NCBI RefSeq assembly: GCF_029168945.1
Contig: NC_083604.1
Span: 68,030,211 to 68,094,210, forward strand
Origin: Cannabis sativa
Lineage: Eukaryota > Streptophyta > Magnoliopsida > Rosales > Cannabaceae
Reading direction: 5' to 3'
Length of the DNA stretch: 64,000 nt
The position numbers and the translations under genes are program-made. Of the stretch, positions 1 to 11,644 are shown piece after piece. Below the pieces are notes generated by a model that worked only from the letters and a program-made list of their open reading frames with translations, ran no database searches and was not told where the DNA came from. The stretch's first letter is position 1; every line of letters starts with the position of its first letter.

Positions 1-1307
1 TAGATGGTTTCAAAATTTGTAAAGAGGAATGTATGTGAAAGTATAGAGTTAATGGAGTATATAAATGTATAGGTCATTTTGTTTATTCTTTTTAGGCCCT
101 AAGGGCTATTAATTTGGTTGTAAAAATTTATTGTGATTAATACAAAATTTCTCTGATTCATCAAAAAAAAAAATTTTAACTATTTTTTTTTTGAATGCCG
201 AAATAAAAAAAAAAAAATTGTAACAATACACCATTTTTTAAGAGTGTTAGTGTAGAAGGATCCTATATATATCATAAATTTTCGGATCTATTTGTGTATT
301 TATATGATTTCCGTCCCAAAAAGTCATACCTAATCCTTTCATTTAATTAAGTATTCCCACGTATATAAAATTCTACATGTCAACATGAAACAACCTTACA
401 AAAAAATTAAAAATAAAAGGACATTGAAAACGATCTCATAAAAAATAAAATAATACTGTTGCGGTATATAGTCATTATTAGGTTTAAGAATAGGTCAAGG
501 TTTTGTTTTTTCAGGTACATGCTTATTACTTAAAACTAATTAAAGCTGATCATTTTTCGGTTGATCATCGATGAATTCTTCATAATAGTATATGTTTCTT
601 TGTTTTATATATTGATTAATTAATTTAGAGTTAAAGACACCTCTTCTATATATTTTATACAGTGGTCATCTAAACCATTGATTATAATATTTAAAAAAAA
701 ACTAAACCATTGATTATTAGAGAGTGCTGTTGCAAAGAAACGGTGGCAAACATAAATAAATTGAAATAATTAACTAGGGAAACAAACGCACAGGACATAG
801 TTGTTACTATTAAAATAATTTCGATTTTAGAAAAACTACATAGGACAAATTCTCATGTTGACTTATGTATTGCACACGCATAATATATATGCTAGCTGCA
901 AATATATATATGCATATATATTATATTATATCATAATAAACTCAAAGAAATTATTATAAATATATTGGACATCATTAATGTGAAAATAATCAAAGGTTGT
1001 ATAGAAAGACTGATCTTCAGGAGATAAGATAAGAAAAATAGCCAGAAAACAGATCTTCTTAGTTGTCATCTTTCTTGGCAAGAAATTCACCTCGGCTTTT
1101 AGATCTTTGACGTGAATTCTTGTACGTAGTTGTGTATAGATAATTTTTTCAACATACAATATAATTTTGTTTATTTATTTATAAATTAAATATTTTATTT
1201 TTATTAAAAGTAATTGTAATTATAATAAATAATTTTTTTAATAAGAAAGAACTTTTTTATTCAAAACAAACTATAACCACAACAAACCTACCACAACCCC
1301 AAAAATC
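1..1307. other. AT-rich intergenic DNA
   Basis: No gene or recognisable element was found here. The sequence is AT-rich, with homopolymer A/T runs and TA-rich stretches, for example around 880-930. The short open frame at 926-1159 on the minus strand has no recognisable domain and looks like chance. Confidence 0.5.
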
Positions 1308-1643
1308 ACTACTACGAGAAATGTCACTTTTACTAGCACAGTTCACTACTGTCTTGATAAAAGTAACTTTTACTAATGCATTTTGCAAACTGCGCTGGCA
1401 AAAAGGTCAAAGATTTACCAACACACATTTGTAGTGGCTAAAATCTAACTTTTATCACTGCATTTACACGCGCGTAAAAGTCATTTTTGCCAAAGCTTTT
1501 TATTTTGTGTTGACAAAAGTTCTAATACCAACGTTGATTTGCCAACCCCTTTTACCAACACATCAAAAGTAAATTCTATTTTACTAACTCAATACTAAAC
1601 TTTTGCCAGCACAAAAATATACTAGCAAAAGTGACATGTAATG
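1308..1643. mobile_element. Degenerate small CACTA-like element
   Basis: The left end reads CACTACTACGAGAAATGTC, followed by repeated 'accagcac/tttgcca'-type subterminal motifs. The right end, with ..GTGACATGTAATG, is decayed. It matches the arrangement and wording of the well-preserved copy at 53262-53580, so both belong to one family. There is no coding capacity. The right boundary is approximate and I could not define a target duplication. Confidence 0.6.
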
Positions 1644-1739
1644 CATCTACCAGCTTTTCATTAAATTAATAAAATATTGGTCAAAGCTATTTTTTCTGCT
1701 CATACAAAAACTCAACATTCTAAACTTGACTGCCTTTTT

Positions 1740-3090
1740 GATTTCAACACTCATGACCTTGGCCTTTTATAAACAAAATTAAAAATACAACCATTATCAT
1801 TTAACCAAATATAGTACACGATAGTTATAACAATTGAGTTTACGATTTTCCTCTGCAAGCTTTTATGAGGTTCCCAAAACAAGTCATAAATATCAGCAGG
1901 CTAGTCGAATTAACCAAGCCAGTTGCTAATCTCAACAACAACCTGGTTTGTAAAAGCATAGTCCCCAAACGGGTGTCTATGAGTCTCTTTAGCATTAGCA
2001 CACACCGGACAAATATCTGTAGTTATCGAAAGGATTCTGCTGAGATGATCACAAGTTGGAAGTTAGTTGTTGACAACTTGTCAACCAATGAATCTATGCT
2101 TCGAAATCACAATCATGTGCCAAACATTATCAACGTAGTTCACTTTCTGAGCTTGAATAAAAGATAAGTAAAAAATTTTAGTTTTAAACTTACCTTTATT
2201 ATTAGCTTTGCCATAATATTTTTGTCTATAGAATCTCTAAGCCTCAATAGCTTCTTGAAGTACCAACTCACATCATGTTTAAAAGCCGCTGACCAAAAAT
2301 TTTGATCCTTTAAGTAGATTGCATTGACCCAACGAACCCAAAGGTTATCCTGCTTGCTAGAAATAGCCCAGATATATTTAAGCAATGTTCCATTTCCTGC
2401 CCTCCCGAAAGCTAATACCACCAAACTTCTTAGGCTAACAGACTTTTTCCCAAGACGGTAGATGAACTTTGCTCCAGTTACCATTACATCCCTGAAGAAA
2501 ATTCTTACAAACATTTATCAATGGCTCCTGTAATTTTTTGGGGGAGGATAAACAAGCTCATCCAAAAGTTTCTTATACCCAAGAGCACCGAGTAAATTAA
2601 TTGTGCCCTGCCTGCATAAGATAAATTCCTGCTAGCCCAGTTATCAAGTTTTTTGTGGACTTCGTCAAGAATAATACGACAATCAGAGACTCGCCATTTC
2701 GTAGGTCTAAGCTGGAGTCCCAAGTACTTAAGAGGAAATTTACCCTCTTCCATTTGCAACATATTAAGGATATTACATTTACAATCATCATTAACCCCCC
2801 AAAATACACCAAAGACTTGGTTTTGTTAGCCACTAACCCTATTGAGTCACTAAAGATTTTGAGGCCCTCATGTATAAGCCTGATAAAGTTTTCATTACCT
2901 TTGTAAAAAATAATTAAATAATCTGCAAAACAAAGATTCACCAGCTTGAGAGACTTACAAAGAGGGTGGAAATCGAAGCCTTTCTCCTTAGCTTTTTGGC
3001 TCAATAATCTAGTCAAATACTCCATGATCAAAACAAACTGAAGGGGAGTCATCCCTAATGGTAAGACACCCCTCGCACTTGTCTCCTTTG
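1740..3090 (-). mobile_element. 5'-truncated LINE, RT C-terminal half and zf-RVT region
   Basis: On the minus strand, broken frames show the RT block with FVLIMEYLTRLL, then a degenerate active-site stretch FADYLIIFY (FADD in active plant LINEs). These are followed by FPLKYLGLQL, a later RT landmark, and NLWVRWVNAIYLK. Near 2000-2130 there is zinc-finger-like reverse-transcriptase-associated (zf-RVT) sequence with IGWQVVNNQL and ICPVCANAKE. Several frameshifts and stops split the reading frame, so this is a dead copy. The 5' half (endonuclease, N-terminal RT) is missing. The 3' boundary is approximate. Confidence 0.8.
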
Positions 3091-3373
3091 AGTGAATGGG
3101 AGCAGAGACAGAATCCCGACCGGAGTTCTCACTCAAGCCAACAGCCATGGCACATCCGCAATTAGAAATTGCATTCTTATTAGAAGTACTTTTGAAAGCC
3201 AAATCGCAAATTGAGATCAAAACAGCATCAGAAATTGCAACTTTTCCAGTAACGAGCGATGATGGACTTGGACGTGAAGAGAGCACCCTCTTACTCACCG
3301 AAAGCATATTCGTCGTCGGAAGCCCGCCCAAAGAGTGTTGATGGGGTCCTTCGCCTTTCTTGGTCCCCCTCAA
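3091..3373. other. Open stretch of unknown origin beside the LINE
   Basis: This stretch is GC-richer than its surroundings and open on both strands (minus 2597-3373, plus 3096-3341). The minus frame runs into the LINE RT, but the part upstream of the RT match shows no domain I recognise. It could be more LINE or a fragment of another gene. Confidence 0.3.
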
Positions 3374-3987
3374 CCAATCATAGTATTTCGTATTTCAATA
3401 TAATAAATTATTAACAAACACCTTATTAAATCAACTAATTAATTATTTTTAAATAACTTTTTTGATTATTTTATTTAAAATATTTAAATTTAATTTTTTT
3501 ATTTATTTAAATATTTAATTATTAAAAAGTGTTATTAAATTTAGGAAAATATTTGTTTTTACATTAGACAAAATTTATGGATATACATTAAATTTAAGAA
3601 ATTTTTACACCAAAATTTTGTAAAAAGTGTTATTAAACCTACACACGGTTAAAGCAACTTTTTTTACCTTTTATCTATATTTTATTACACATATACCACA
3701 TGCACATCACTTTCATGCACCAGACACGTGCAACTCCCTTATCAACCATCAATCAACCCTCAATCACTTCCTTCTCTTTTTTTCTTTTGTTTTTCCTTGA
3801 TTTCTTATTTCTTTTCAATTTTTTTTTTTTTGAAATAACAAGTAACCTCCATTGTTGAACCTTAACTCCCCACGATTCCTCAACTATTTTTTCCCTCTCA
3901 TTTTTGTTCAAAATTTTTTCAACTCCCACTAAACCAATCCCATAACCGTTTTCCCTCTTTCTTTTTGTTTCCCAATCTTTATTTAAA
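3374..3987. other. Upstream region of the disrupted gene
   Basis: AT-rich to about 3660, then a pyrimidine-rich stretch (3660-3980, many CTT/TTC runs) directly before the ATG at 3988. It probably contains the promoter and leader of the interrupted gene, but I see no unambiguous TATA element at a fitting distance. Confidence 0.35.
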
Positions 3988-4012
3988 ATGGTTGTCACCC
4001 GTTCTTCCTCAT

Positions 4013-5235
4013 TGTTAATTCCATTTTTGGCATATTTAATTGACAAAAATATTTTATTATTTAATGTATATTTCGGCTGGCATATATTGATTTGGTTTCC
4101 ATATTTGTGTAAATCAAACTTGAAAGGAAAGTTGTCTAGCTTTCCTATTTTTGGAAAAAAGGTAAAAATGGTAAGTTTGGTTACCCATTTCGTTTTTTAT
4201 CTAACCAGCTGTTATTCTGATCTTGTGTTGAGTTTCCCATTTTCTAAGATCAGGTTTCTTGAAGAGAAAACCGGAGCTAGACTTTCCTTTTCTATAAAAG
4301 GAAAGTTGTAGTAACTGCCCACGATTCTGTAGGTACAGAAACGAAAATTCCTGGACTGATTGAAGAATTATTTTAGGGAAGTTTCTAGTGGGTTGAGGTC
4401 TTGTTCAGACCGAATGTAAGCTGTCTATGAGATGTATAATCATTATAAATACATCTTATAGCTGCTAGGTTTTGTATCTCTTTCATACACTTAGAATTGC
4501 TTTCATATCTTAAGGAAAGAGTGTCTTTGTTTAGTACCTCTCTTGGTACCTCTCTTGTATCTTTGAATTTCATTCATATCTTTAGAAAAGAGAGTCTTTG
4601 ATTTGTAGAGAAGAGTTGTTCTACTCTTACTCTGTTTATTTGTTGTTTGTATTGTCTTGAGTCTGTATTCAAGTCTACAACGAAGAAGAACATCAGTGCA
4701 CCTTCGGGAGAAGGGTATTTACAAGCTTTCGGGAGATTGCTTTTGAGGTCTTGCATCGGGAGGATACAAGCACACAACCTTCGGGAGATGGTTGTATAGG
4801 CTTTCGGGAGATAGCCTTTAAGCCTTGAATCGGGAGGATTCAAGCACTCTTCAAGGTGATCGAAGGGAGTTCGAGCACTTGGAGTTTTATCAAGATTCGG
4901 TTAGTAGGTGGAATACATCAAGCTTGCGGCATACAATAAGAGGGAGTCTATTTATGCATAAGTCAATTACTTTGTATTTTTGATACCGATCTAATGAATC
5001 TTATCTCTGGGCGTGGCCCCGTGGACTAGTAACAATCTGAAAGGATTGTTGAAACCACGTACAAAAATCTTGTGTGTTTTTACTTTTATGCCTTGTTTGT
5101 TTTTAAGGTTTCTCCGGAGTTACGAGTTGCATTACGTAACTACGAAAAACATTTTCGATACCGGTTTTATTATTCCGCATTTAATTAATCATTTAATTAA
5201 ATAATCAACCGGGAATATTAAAATACGGAATTTCA
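4013..5235 (+). repeat. 5' LTR of the SIRE-like Copia element
   Basis: Starts TGTTAATTCC, ends ATTTCA, and directly precedes the PBS. A TATAAATA at 4444-4451 is the likely U3 TATA box. A block at about 4700-4847 repeats a TCGGGAGA/TCGGGAGG motif six times. It differs from the 3' LTR at only a small number of positions, most of them clustered near the end (about 5090-5210). Confidence 0.95.
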
Positions 5236-5237
5236 TT

Positions 5238-5249
5238 TGGTATCAGAGC
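5238..5249 (+). other. Primer binding site (initiator Met tRNA)
   Basis: TGGTATCAGAGC lies two bases after the 5' LTR. It is complementary to the 3' end of plant initiator methionine tRNA, the usual primer for Copia minus-strand DNA synthesis. Confidence 0.95.
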
Positions 5250-5299
5250 AAGTCACTAAATTCTTAGTGAGATCTTGAGGTTATTCCGTTTAACTTGTT

Positions 5300-6670
5300 T
5301 TGTGTGAGATGTCTTTGTTTGCAGAAGGAAGTTCCATCTCTAGACCTCCTCTATTGAATGAGTCGAATTATCCTTATTGGAAGGTCAGGATGAGAGCTTT
5401 CATCAAATCGCAAGATGAGAAAGCATGGAGAGCTATTCTTACTAGTTGGTCTCAACCTACTGAAAATGATGAAAAAGGTAATACTCGGGTAAAATGCGAA
5501 CTCGGTTGGACCACTTGAAGATGAAAAGCATGTCGGTTATAATAATAAGGCTTTACATGCTATTTTTAATGGTGTTGGTGAAGGTTTTATTAAATTAATC
5601 TCATCTTGTGAATGCAAAAGAAGCATGGGAAATCCTTCAAATTCAATTTGAAGATGCGATGTAAAGAGATCACGATTTACCATGCTTCAAACTAGATTTG
5701 ATGAATTGAGAATGTTAGATACTGAAACTTTAAATGATTTCTATGAAAGATTATCTGATATTTCTAATGAGTTTTTTGCCTTGGGAGAAAAACTAGATGA
5801 ATCTGTCTTGGTTCGAAAAATTGTTCGAGTTCTTCCCGGGTTTGATACAAAATTGCTTGCAATGGAAGAGGCAAAAGATTTTGGCAAAATGAAGGTTGAG
5901 GAACTCATGGGATCTTTAAGAACCTTTGAGTTAAATCAACAAATCAAGAAAAAGAGTAGGCAAAATCTCTCGAATGAGAAAAGCAAAGGTATTGCCTTTA
6001 ATGCTTCTGAAAATATTGTTTCTGATGATGAAAATAATGATGAAATGGTTCTATTGGCAAAAAATTTCCAAAAATTCATGAAATCTGGTGGAAATAAAAA
6101 GTTCGTTTCAAAGAACCCAAAAGGTAACATTTCTGGTAACATTCCCTCTAAACCTTTTCCATCTAACAATAAAAAGGGTATTAAATGCAGAGAATGTGAA
6201 GGTTTTGGTCACACTCAATCCGAATGTGCTAATACCTTAAAGAAAAATAAAAAGGGATTGAATATTACTTGGAGTGATGATTCTGAGAGTAGTGAGGATG
6301 AAAAAGAAAAAGTTGTCCTAACAAGTGTTTTGTCAAGAAATTTGCAGGAAAAAGGAAAAAGCATTTGCTTGAACAATATGCTGATCAATGACAACAAGGA
6401 AGAATCCAGATCCGAATCAGATGAGTCAGAAATTGATGAGGATTCCATGATTGAATCCTACAAGGTAATGTTTGGTAAGTGGTTGGAAACTAGTGCTGAA
6501 AATCGCTCCCTGGTTAAAGATAATAAAATTTTGTGTAACAACATTAATGAGTTGGAAGATAAACTCAAATGTTGTGAATCTGAATTGTCTTTAAAAGAAT
6601 CAAAAATTATTTCTTTAACCAAGGAAATTGATAACATTAAAAAGAATGTTAAAATGTTAAATCCAGGTTC
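5300..6670 (+). pseudogene. gag: Copia gag, frameshifted
   Basis: Gag is the capsid/nucleocapsid polyprotein that packages element RNA. The frame opens at ATG 5300 or 5309 with the Copia gag start region (LNESNYPYWKVRMRAFIKS). It breaks near 5500 and 5620-5660, and resumes open from 5682 (MLQTRFDELRML) through the UBN2-type gag domain (LNDFYERLSDISNEF, GFDTKLLAMEEAKDFGKMKVEELMGSL). A CCHC zinc knuckle follows (CRECEGFGHTQSEC, about 6187-6230), then an acidic Ser/Glu-rich stretch and a predicted coiled coil (LEDKLKCCESELSLKESKI). A long gag of this type is usual in SIRE elements. The two early frame breaks inactivate it. Confidence 0.85.
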
Positions 6671-6678
6671 CACCATCT

Positions 6679-9600
6679 TTGAAAAAATTCAAAAATCTGG
6701 CCAAACCAATCATCTTGGGTCAAGGTTATGTTCCAAATCAACCTGTGTCTAATACCACTAATAGTTTTGTTTCTGGAAGAACTGTTTCTACCTCGCATGT
6801 TTCTGTCTCGACAGCAAAGCACTCTGTTGCTACAGAAAAGAAGCAGCACGGTAAGTTTGACAATTTCAAAGGGAAAGGAAGACGTTTCATTCCTATTTGC
6901 CATTTTTGTGGAGTAAAAGGTCACATTCGACCTAAATGCATAACCATGCATAACATGTTTAAATCTAATTACATTGGAAATAAACATGTTTTACAAAAAC
7001 AGAAATGGGTTGTCAAAAACAAATGCTTGGTAGGTTCTACTTGTTTTAAAACTGTTGCTTCTAACATGTGGTATTTTGATAGTGGTTGTTCCAAACACAT
7101 GACAGGTGAAAAAGAATTTCTTGTGAACATAAGACCAATGCACTGTGGAGAAGTTACATTTGGTAACGGTCTTACTGGTAAAGTCATAGGAATGGGAACT
7201 CTCAAGTTCGAAGGGCTTCCTAAACTAAAGAATGTCATGTTGGTTGAAGGACTAAAAGCTAATCTACTTAGCATTAGTCAGATTTGTGATCAGGGTTATA
7301 CTGTGAGCTTTGATAGCAATCATTGCTATGTATATAATATTCTTGATGAAATTGTGTTACAAGGGCTGCGATCTAGTGATAATTGTTATACTCTCACTAC
7401 GCATGCCACTTGTCATTCTGTCATTGAAAATGTTACTGACCTATGGCATGAAAAACTTGGGCACATTCACTTTAAAAATCTGAAAAAATTATCTGTTTCA
7501 GGGATTGTTCGAGGATTACCTAAATTAGGTAAAGAGTCATTGGGAAAATGTGGTCCATGCCAGTTAGGTAAGCAACTGAAAATTTCTCACAAGAGTGTCC
7601 CAGATGTGAATACTTCTAGAGTTCTCGAACTCTTGCACATGGACTTAATGGGTCCAATCCAGGTAGAAAGCTTAAATGGTAAAAGGTATATCTTTGTTTG
7701 TGTTGATGATTTTTCTCGATTCTCATGGGTGGATTTTTTGAGAGAAAAATCTGATACTTTTGAAGCTTTCCAATCTCTGTGTTTGAAATTACGAGTTGAA
7801 AAAGATTGTAACATTGGCAAAATTGTTAGGATTAGGAGTGATCATGGTAAGGAATTTGAAAATACCGTATATGATGAATTTTGTAAAGCTAACGGTATTT
7901 CTCATGAATTTTCTGCTCCTAAAACTCCTCCACAAAATGGAGTGGTTGAAAGAAAGAATCGTACTCTAACAGAAATGGCTAGAGTAATGTTGAATAGCAA
8001 GAAGCTCACAAAGCGCCTTTGGGCCGAAGCCATTAACACTGCTTGCTATACCATCAACAGAGTATTCTTGCGTCCAGGTACTCACAAAACACCATATGAA
8101 ATCTGGAAAGGTAAGAAACCAAATGTAAGTCACTTTCATGTGTTCGGATGTAAGTGTTATATTTTACGAGATCGTGATTACATTGGTAAATTTGATTCTA
8201 AAAGTGATGAAGGTGTTTTCTTAGAATATTCCACAAATAGTAGGGCATATCGTGTGTATAACATGAGAACCCAAACTATTATGGAATCTGCTAATGTTGT
8301 TGTTGATGATCTAAAAGATTTTTCTGAGTTTTCCACAGAAGAACAGATTGAAGATTTGCTTGAAAAGCTTCTTTGAGGAAAAGGAACCCGACGAAGCTTC
8401 GAAGCGGTCGTCGAGGTTCTTGTGCGAGAATCTGTTGCTACAGAAAATCCAACAACAAAAGAATCCGAGTATCCTTTAAATTCAATCACTGATCCAATAC
8501 AGAGGGAACCATCCTCCAGGGTTAAAAAGAATCATCCTTCAGATCACATCCTTGGAAACTTGGATGAGAGCATGGTTACAAGAAGAAAATATGCCAATAT
8601 AATTCAATTTTTATATTTTATTTCTTCTTTAGAACCTAAATCTGTAAAAGAAGCTTTAATGGATGAAGATTGGTTTTTAGCTATGCAGGATGAGCTTCAT
8701 CAGTTTGTTCGAAACAAAGTCTGGAAAATGATTCCAAGACCACCGCTTGTGAACATCATTGGAACCAAGTGGATCTTCAAAAATAAGAGTGATGAGTTTG
8801 GCACTATCATTCGAAACAAGGCAAGGTTGGTTGCCCAAGGATACACTCAAGTTGAGGGTGTTGACTTTGATGAAACATTTGCTCCAGTAGCTAGGCTTGG
8901 AATCGATCGAGTTACTTCTTTCCATAGCTTGCATTCTTGGTATTAAATTGTATCAAATGGATGTCAAATCCGCTTTTTTGAATGGGCGTTAAAAGAAGAA
9001 GTGTATGTGGAACAACCTAAAGGGTTTGAGGATCCACATTTTCTGATCATGTTTATAAGTTAGACAAGGCATTGTATGGTCTAAAACAAGCACCACGTGC
9101 TTGGATGAGCGTCTAAGCGAATTTTTGCTTTCTCATGATTACAAGAGAGGAAATGTTGATAAAACACTTTTCATCAAAAACATTAATTCGATGTGATTGT
9201 TGCTCAAATATATGTTGATGATATTGTGTTTGGCTCTACCTCTAACTACGAAGTGCGGGTTTTTGTTTCCCAAATGCAAAAGGAGTTCGAAATGAGTATG
9301 GTAGGTGAACTCACTTATTTTCTTGGTCTTCAAGTTGAAGCAATCGGATGAGGGAACTTTTGTCACTCAAAGCAAGTATGCAAAGAATTTGGTGAAAAAG
9401 TTTGGCCTTGAGAAAGCCAAACATACCAACACTCCCATGAGCACAACTTTGAAATTAAGCAAAGATGAACAAGGAGTAAAGGTAGATCAAACTTTGTATC
9501 GAAGTATGATAGGAAGTTTGCTTTATCTTCTTGCTAGTCGTCCCGACATTTGCTATAGTGTTGGTGTTTGTGCACGTTATCGAGGCTAATCCCATGGAAT

Positions 9601-10150
9601 CCCATCTTTCTGTGAAAAGAATCATTCGCTATGTAAATAGCACTATTGATTTTGGGATTTGGTTTTCAAAAGACACTAATTCTAACCTGGTTTGCTTTAG
9701 TGATGCGATTGGGCGAGTAATGCCGATGATAGAAAAAGTACTAGTGGTGGATGTTTCTATCTTGGAAACAATTTGGTTTCATGGCATAGCAAGAAGCAAA
9801 ACTCAATCTCTCCGTCCACGAGCAGAGTGAGTACATTCTTTGCGGGTAGTTGTTGTACCCAATTGTTATGGATGAAACAAATGATGGCAGATTATGGGTT
9901 TGATTTGAAAACTTTAACCATCTTTTGTGATAACACTAGTGCTATAAACATTTCTAAGAATCCTGTTCAACACTCTCGCACTAAGCACATAGACATTCGT
10001 CATCACTTTATTAGAGAGCTTGTGGAAAATAAAACTCTTGTCTTAGAATATGTTGAAACTAGCAAACAAATTGCGTATATTTTTACTAAAGCTCTTGACT
10101 CGGTCCGATTTATTTCTCTAAGGAAATCCTTAGGGGTTTGTCTTGTTTAA
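6679..10150 (+). pseudogene. pol: Copia pol: protease, integrase, RT, RNase H
   Basis: The frame 6679-8376 holds a second CCHC knuckle (CHFCGVKGHIRPKC) and the aspartic protease motif WYFDSGCSKHMTG near 7070. It then holds the GAG-pre-integrase HHCC region (LWHEKLGHIHFKNL ... CGPCQLGK) and the integrase core (LHMDLMGPI, IRSDHGKEFEN, PPQNGVVERKNRT) carrying the D-D-E residues. RT starts in the frame 8422-8946 ([33 protein letters not shown]). It continues through several frameshifts with the YVDD active site at 9211-9222 and LASRPDICYSVGV. RNase H ends at about 10150 (TIFCDNTSAINISKNP, RTKHIDIRHHFIRE). The domains are complete in order, but RT and RNase H are spread over at least four frames, so the polyprotein cannot be made as it stands. 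Confidence 0.9.
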
Positions 10151-11644
10151 TGCTTTTATTTTTCCATAGTCCTTGATATTTGAGTTGTCTTAGAGTTCAT
10201 AATGTCTTGTCTTTGTCCTAGAAGAAAATTTCAACCTTATAAGAATTTCAGTCATTATTTTATTGCTAATGTTGTAATATTATGATGTCATACAGGTTTG
10301 TCAGGAAAATTGTCCACTCCTCACAGGAATATTCAGGTTCATCAAACAGTGTTATGTAAGCTACCATTTTCGAATGATGTTGTTCAAAAAACTGTGTGTT
10401 CAAGCTCCATTGGATGAATAGAGCTACCTATCTCAATGTGTGAAAGCCATCTCTGAGTAAGTTGGAACTATGTAATTAGGAGTTATGTAGAAGATACGCT
10501 ACCATTGAAAAGGGCTACCATTGAGGTAGTGTGACAGCGTCTCCTATGGGTACAATTTATCAGAAAAAGTCTTTTTGACAAATTGGGCAATGTTCCCTGC
10601 TTACACTTTCACACACTAATGCTTGACACAGTTTGTGGTAAAATTTGTTTATTCTCGAAAATGGTGTTATAAAGCTATTACATACTGTTTGATGTGCTTT
10701 AATATTCTTGGTGATGGAGTCAATTTTTCCTGTGAACCGGTACGACGTCATTCTATTACTTCATTAGTTTGATAAAATAATTTCTGATTATTCTTATGAG
10801 TTTGATTTTTTCATCAGGGACAAAGACAAATGGACATTGTGAATTCTAGTTGCAAAAATATCAAGGTTACTTTATTTTTCTGTCTTTTAATCAAAAAATA
10901 AAAAAATAATAAAAAAAAAAAAGGTTCGTGATCGAGTTGTCAAGTGAGCTTTGTTAAAAATGTTGTTATTTTTTTGTTATGTTTCATTATATTCTTAGAC
11001 ACAATTTTTGCTCTTAAGTGGTGATTAGTGCTTTTGTGTCTTGGTGTGTTCTCTTGTTCCTTATTTGCATTTTTTTTTTTTCTTTGGGGGGCATTTTCTG
11101 AAAAAATAAAAGAAAAAGGGGGGCATATTTTTTCGAATTCTTTTTCGAATCCTTGTATATTTTTTTCTTTTATTTTCTCATTTTATGGAAACATGTTTTA
11201 ATTGTATTTATTTTAGAATGTTTCCTTTATTTGTGGAGATTTGGTCTTTTTGGTGTGTATAGGAAACTTGTAATTAAATAATTAATTATTTGTTGGTTTC
11301 CTTTTTGGTGGCAATTTCGGTTTTGGTAAGGGCCTTTAAATTCTTAGATTTTGTGGGGATTGTTGGTTTCCTTTTTTCATTTAAGGAAACATTGACCAAA
11401 TTTTGAAAAAAAAAAATTTTGGTTTCCTTTTTTCCTCTCCACACGTGGGTCAAAGGTAAGGAAGTTACCTTCCTTTTCAGTTTTTCTTTTTTAAATTTGG
11501 GCATTTAAAATTGGAAGTTATATATTCTCAACTTCCCATTATCCCACGATCACCTCTCTCTCTCTTCTCTTTTTCTTGTTTTCTCTCAAAGGTCTAACAT
11601 TGTTCAAAGTAAGAGGGTTTGTGTTCTAGGGTTTCAAAGAAAAA
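10151..11644 (+). other. Copia non-coding spacer between pol and the extra ORF
   Basis: About 1.5 kb without a supported gene, T-rich, with A/G runs near 10895-10925 and 11095-11120. CTCTCT tracts at 11553-11590 sit just before the ATG at 11645. It may act as leader or promoter for the downstream ORF, but no TATA box stands out at a clear distance. Confidence 0.5.

Noticed and set aside
3096..3341. A plus-strand gene encoding an 81-aa protein
   Set aside because: It overlaps an equally long open frame on the other strand that runs into LINE sequence. No domain, intron or promoter supports it.
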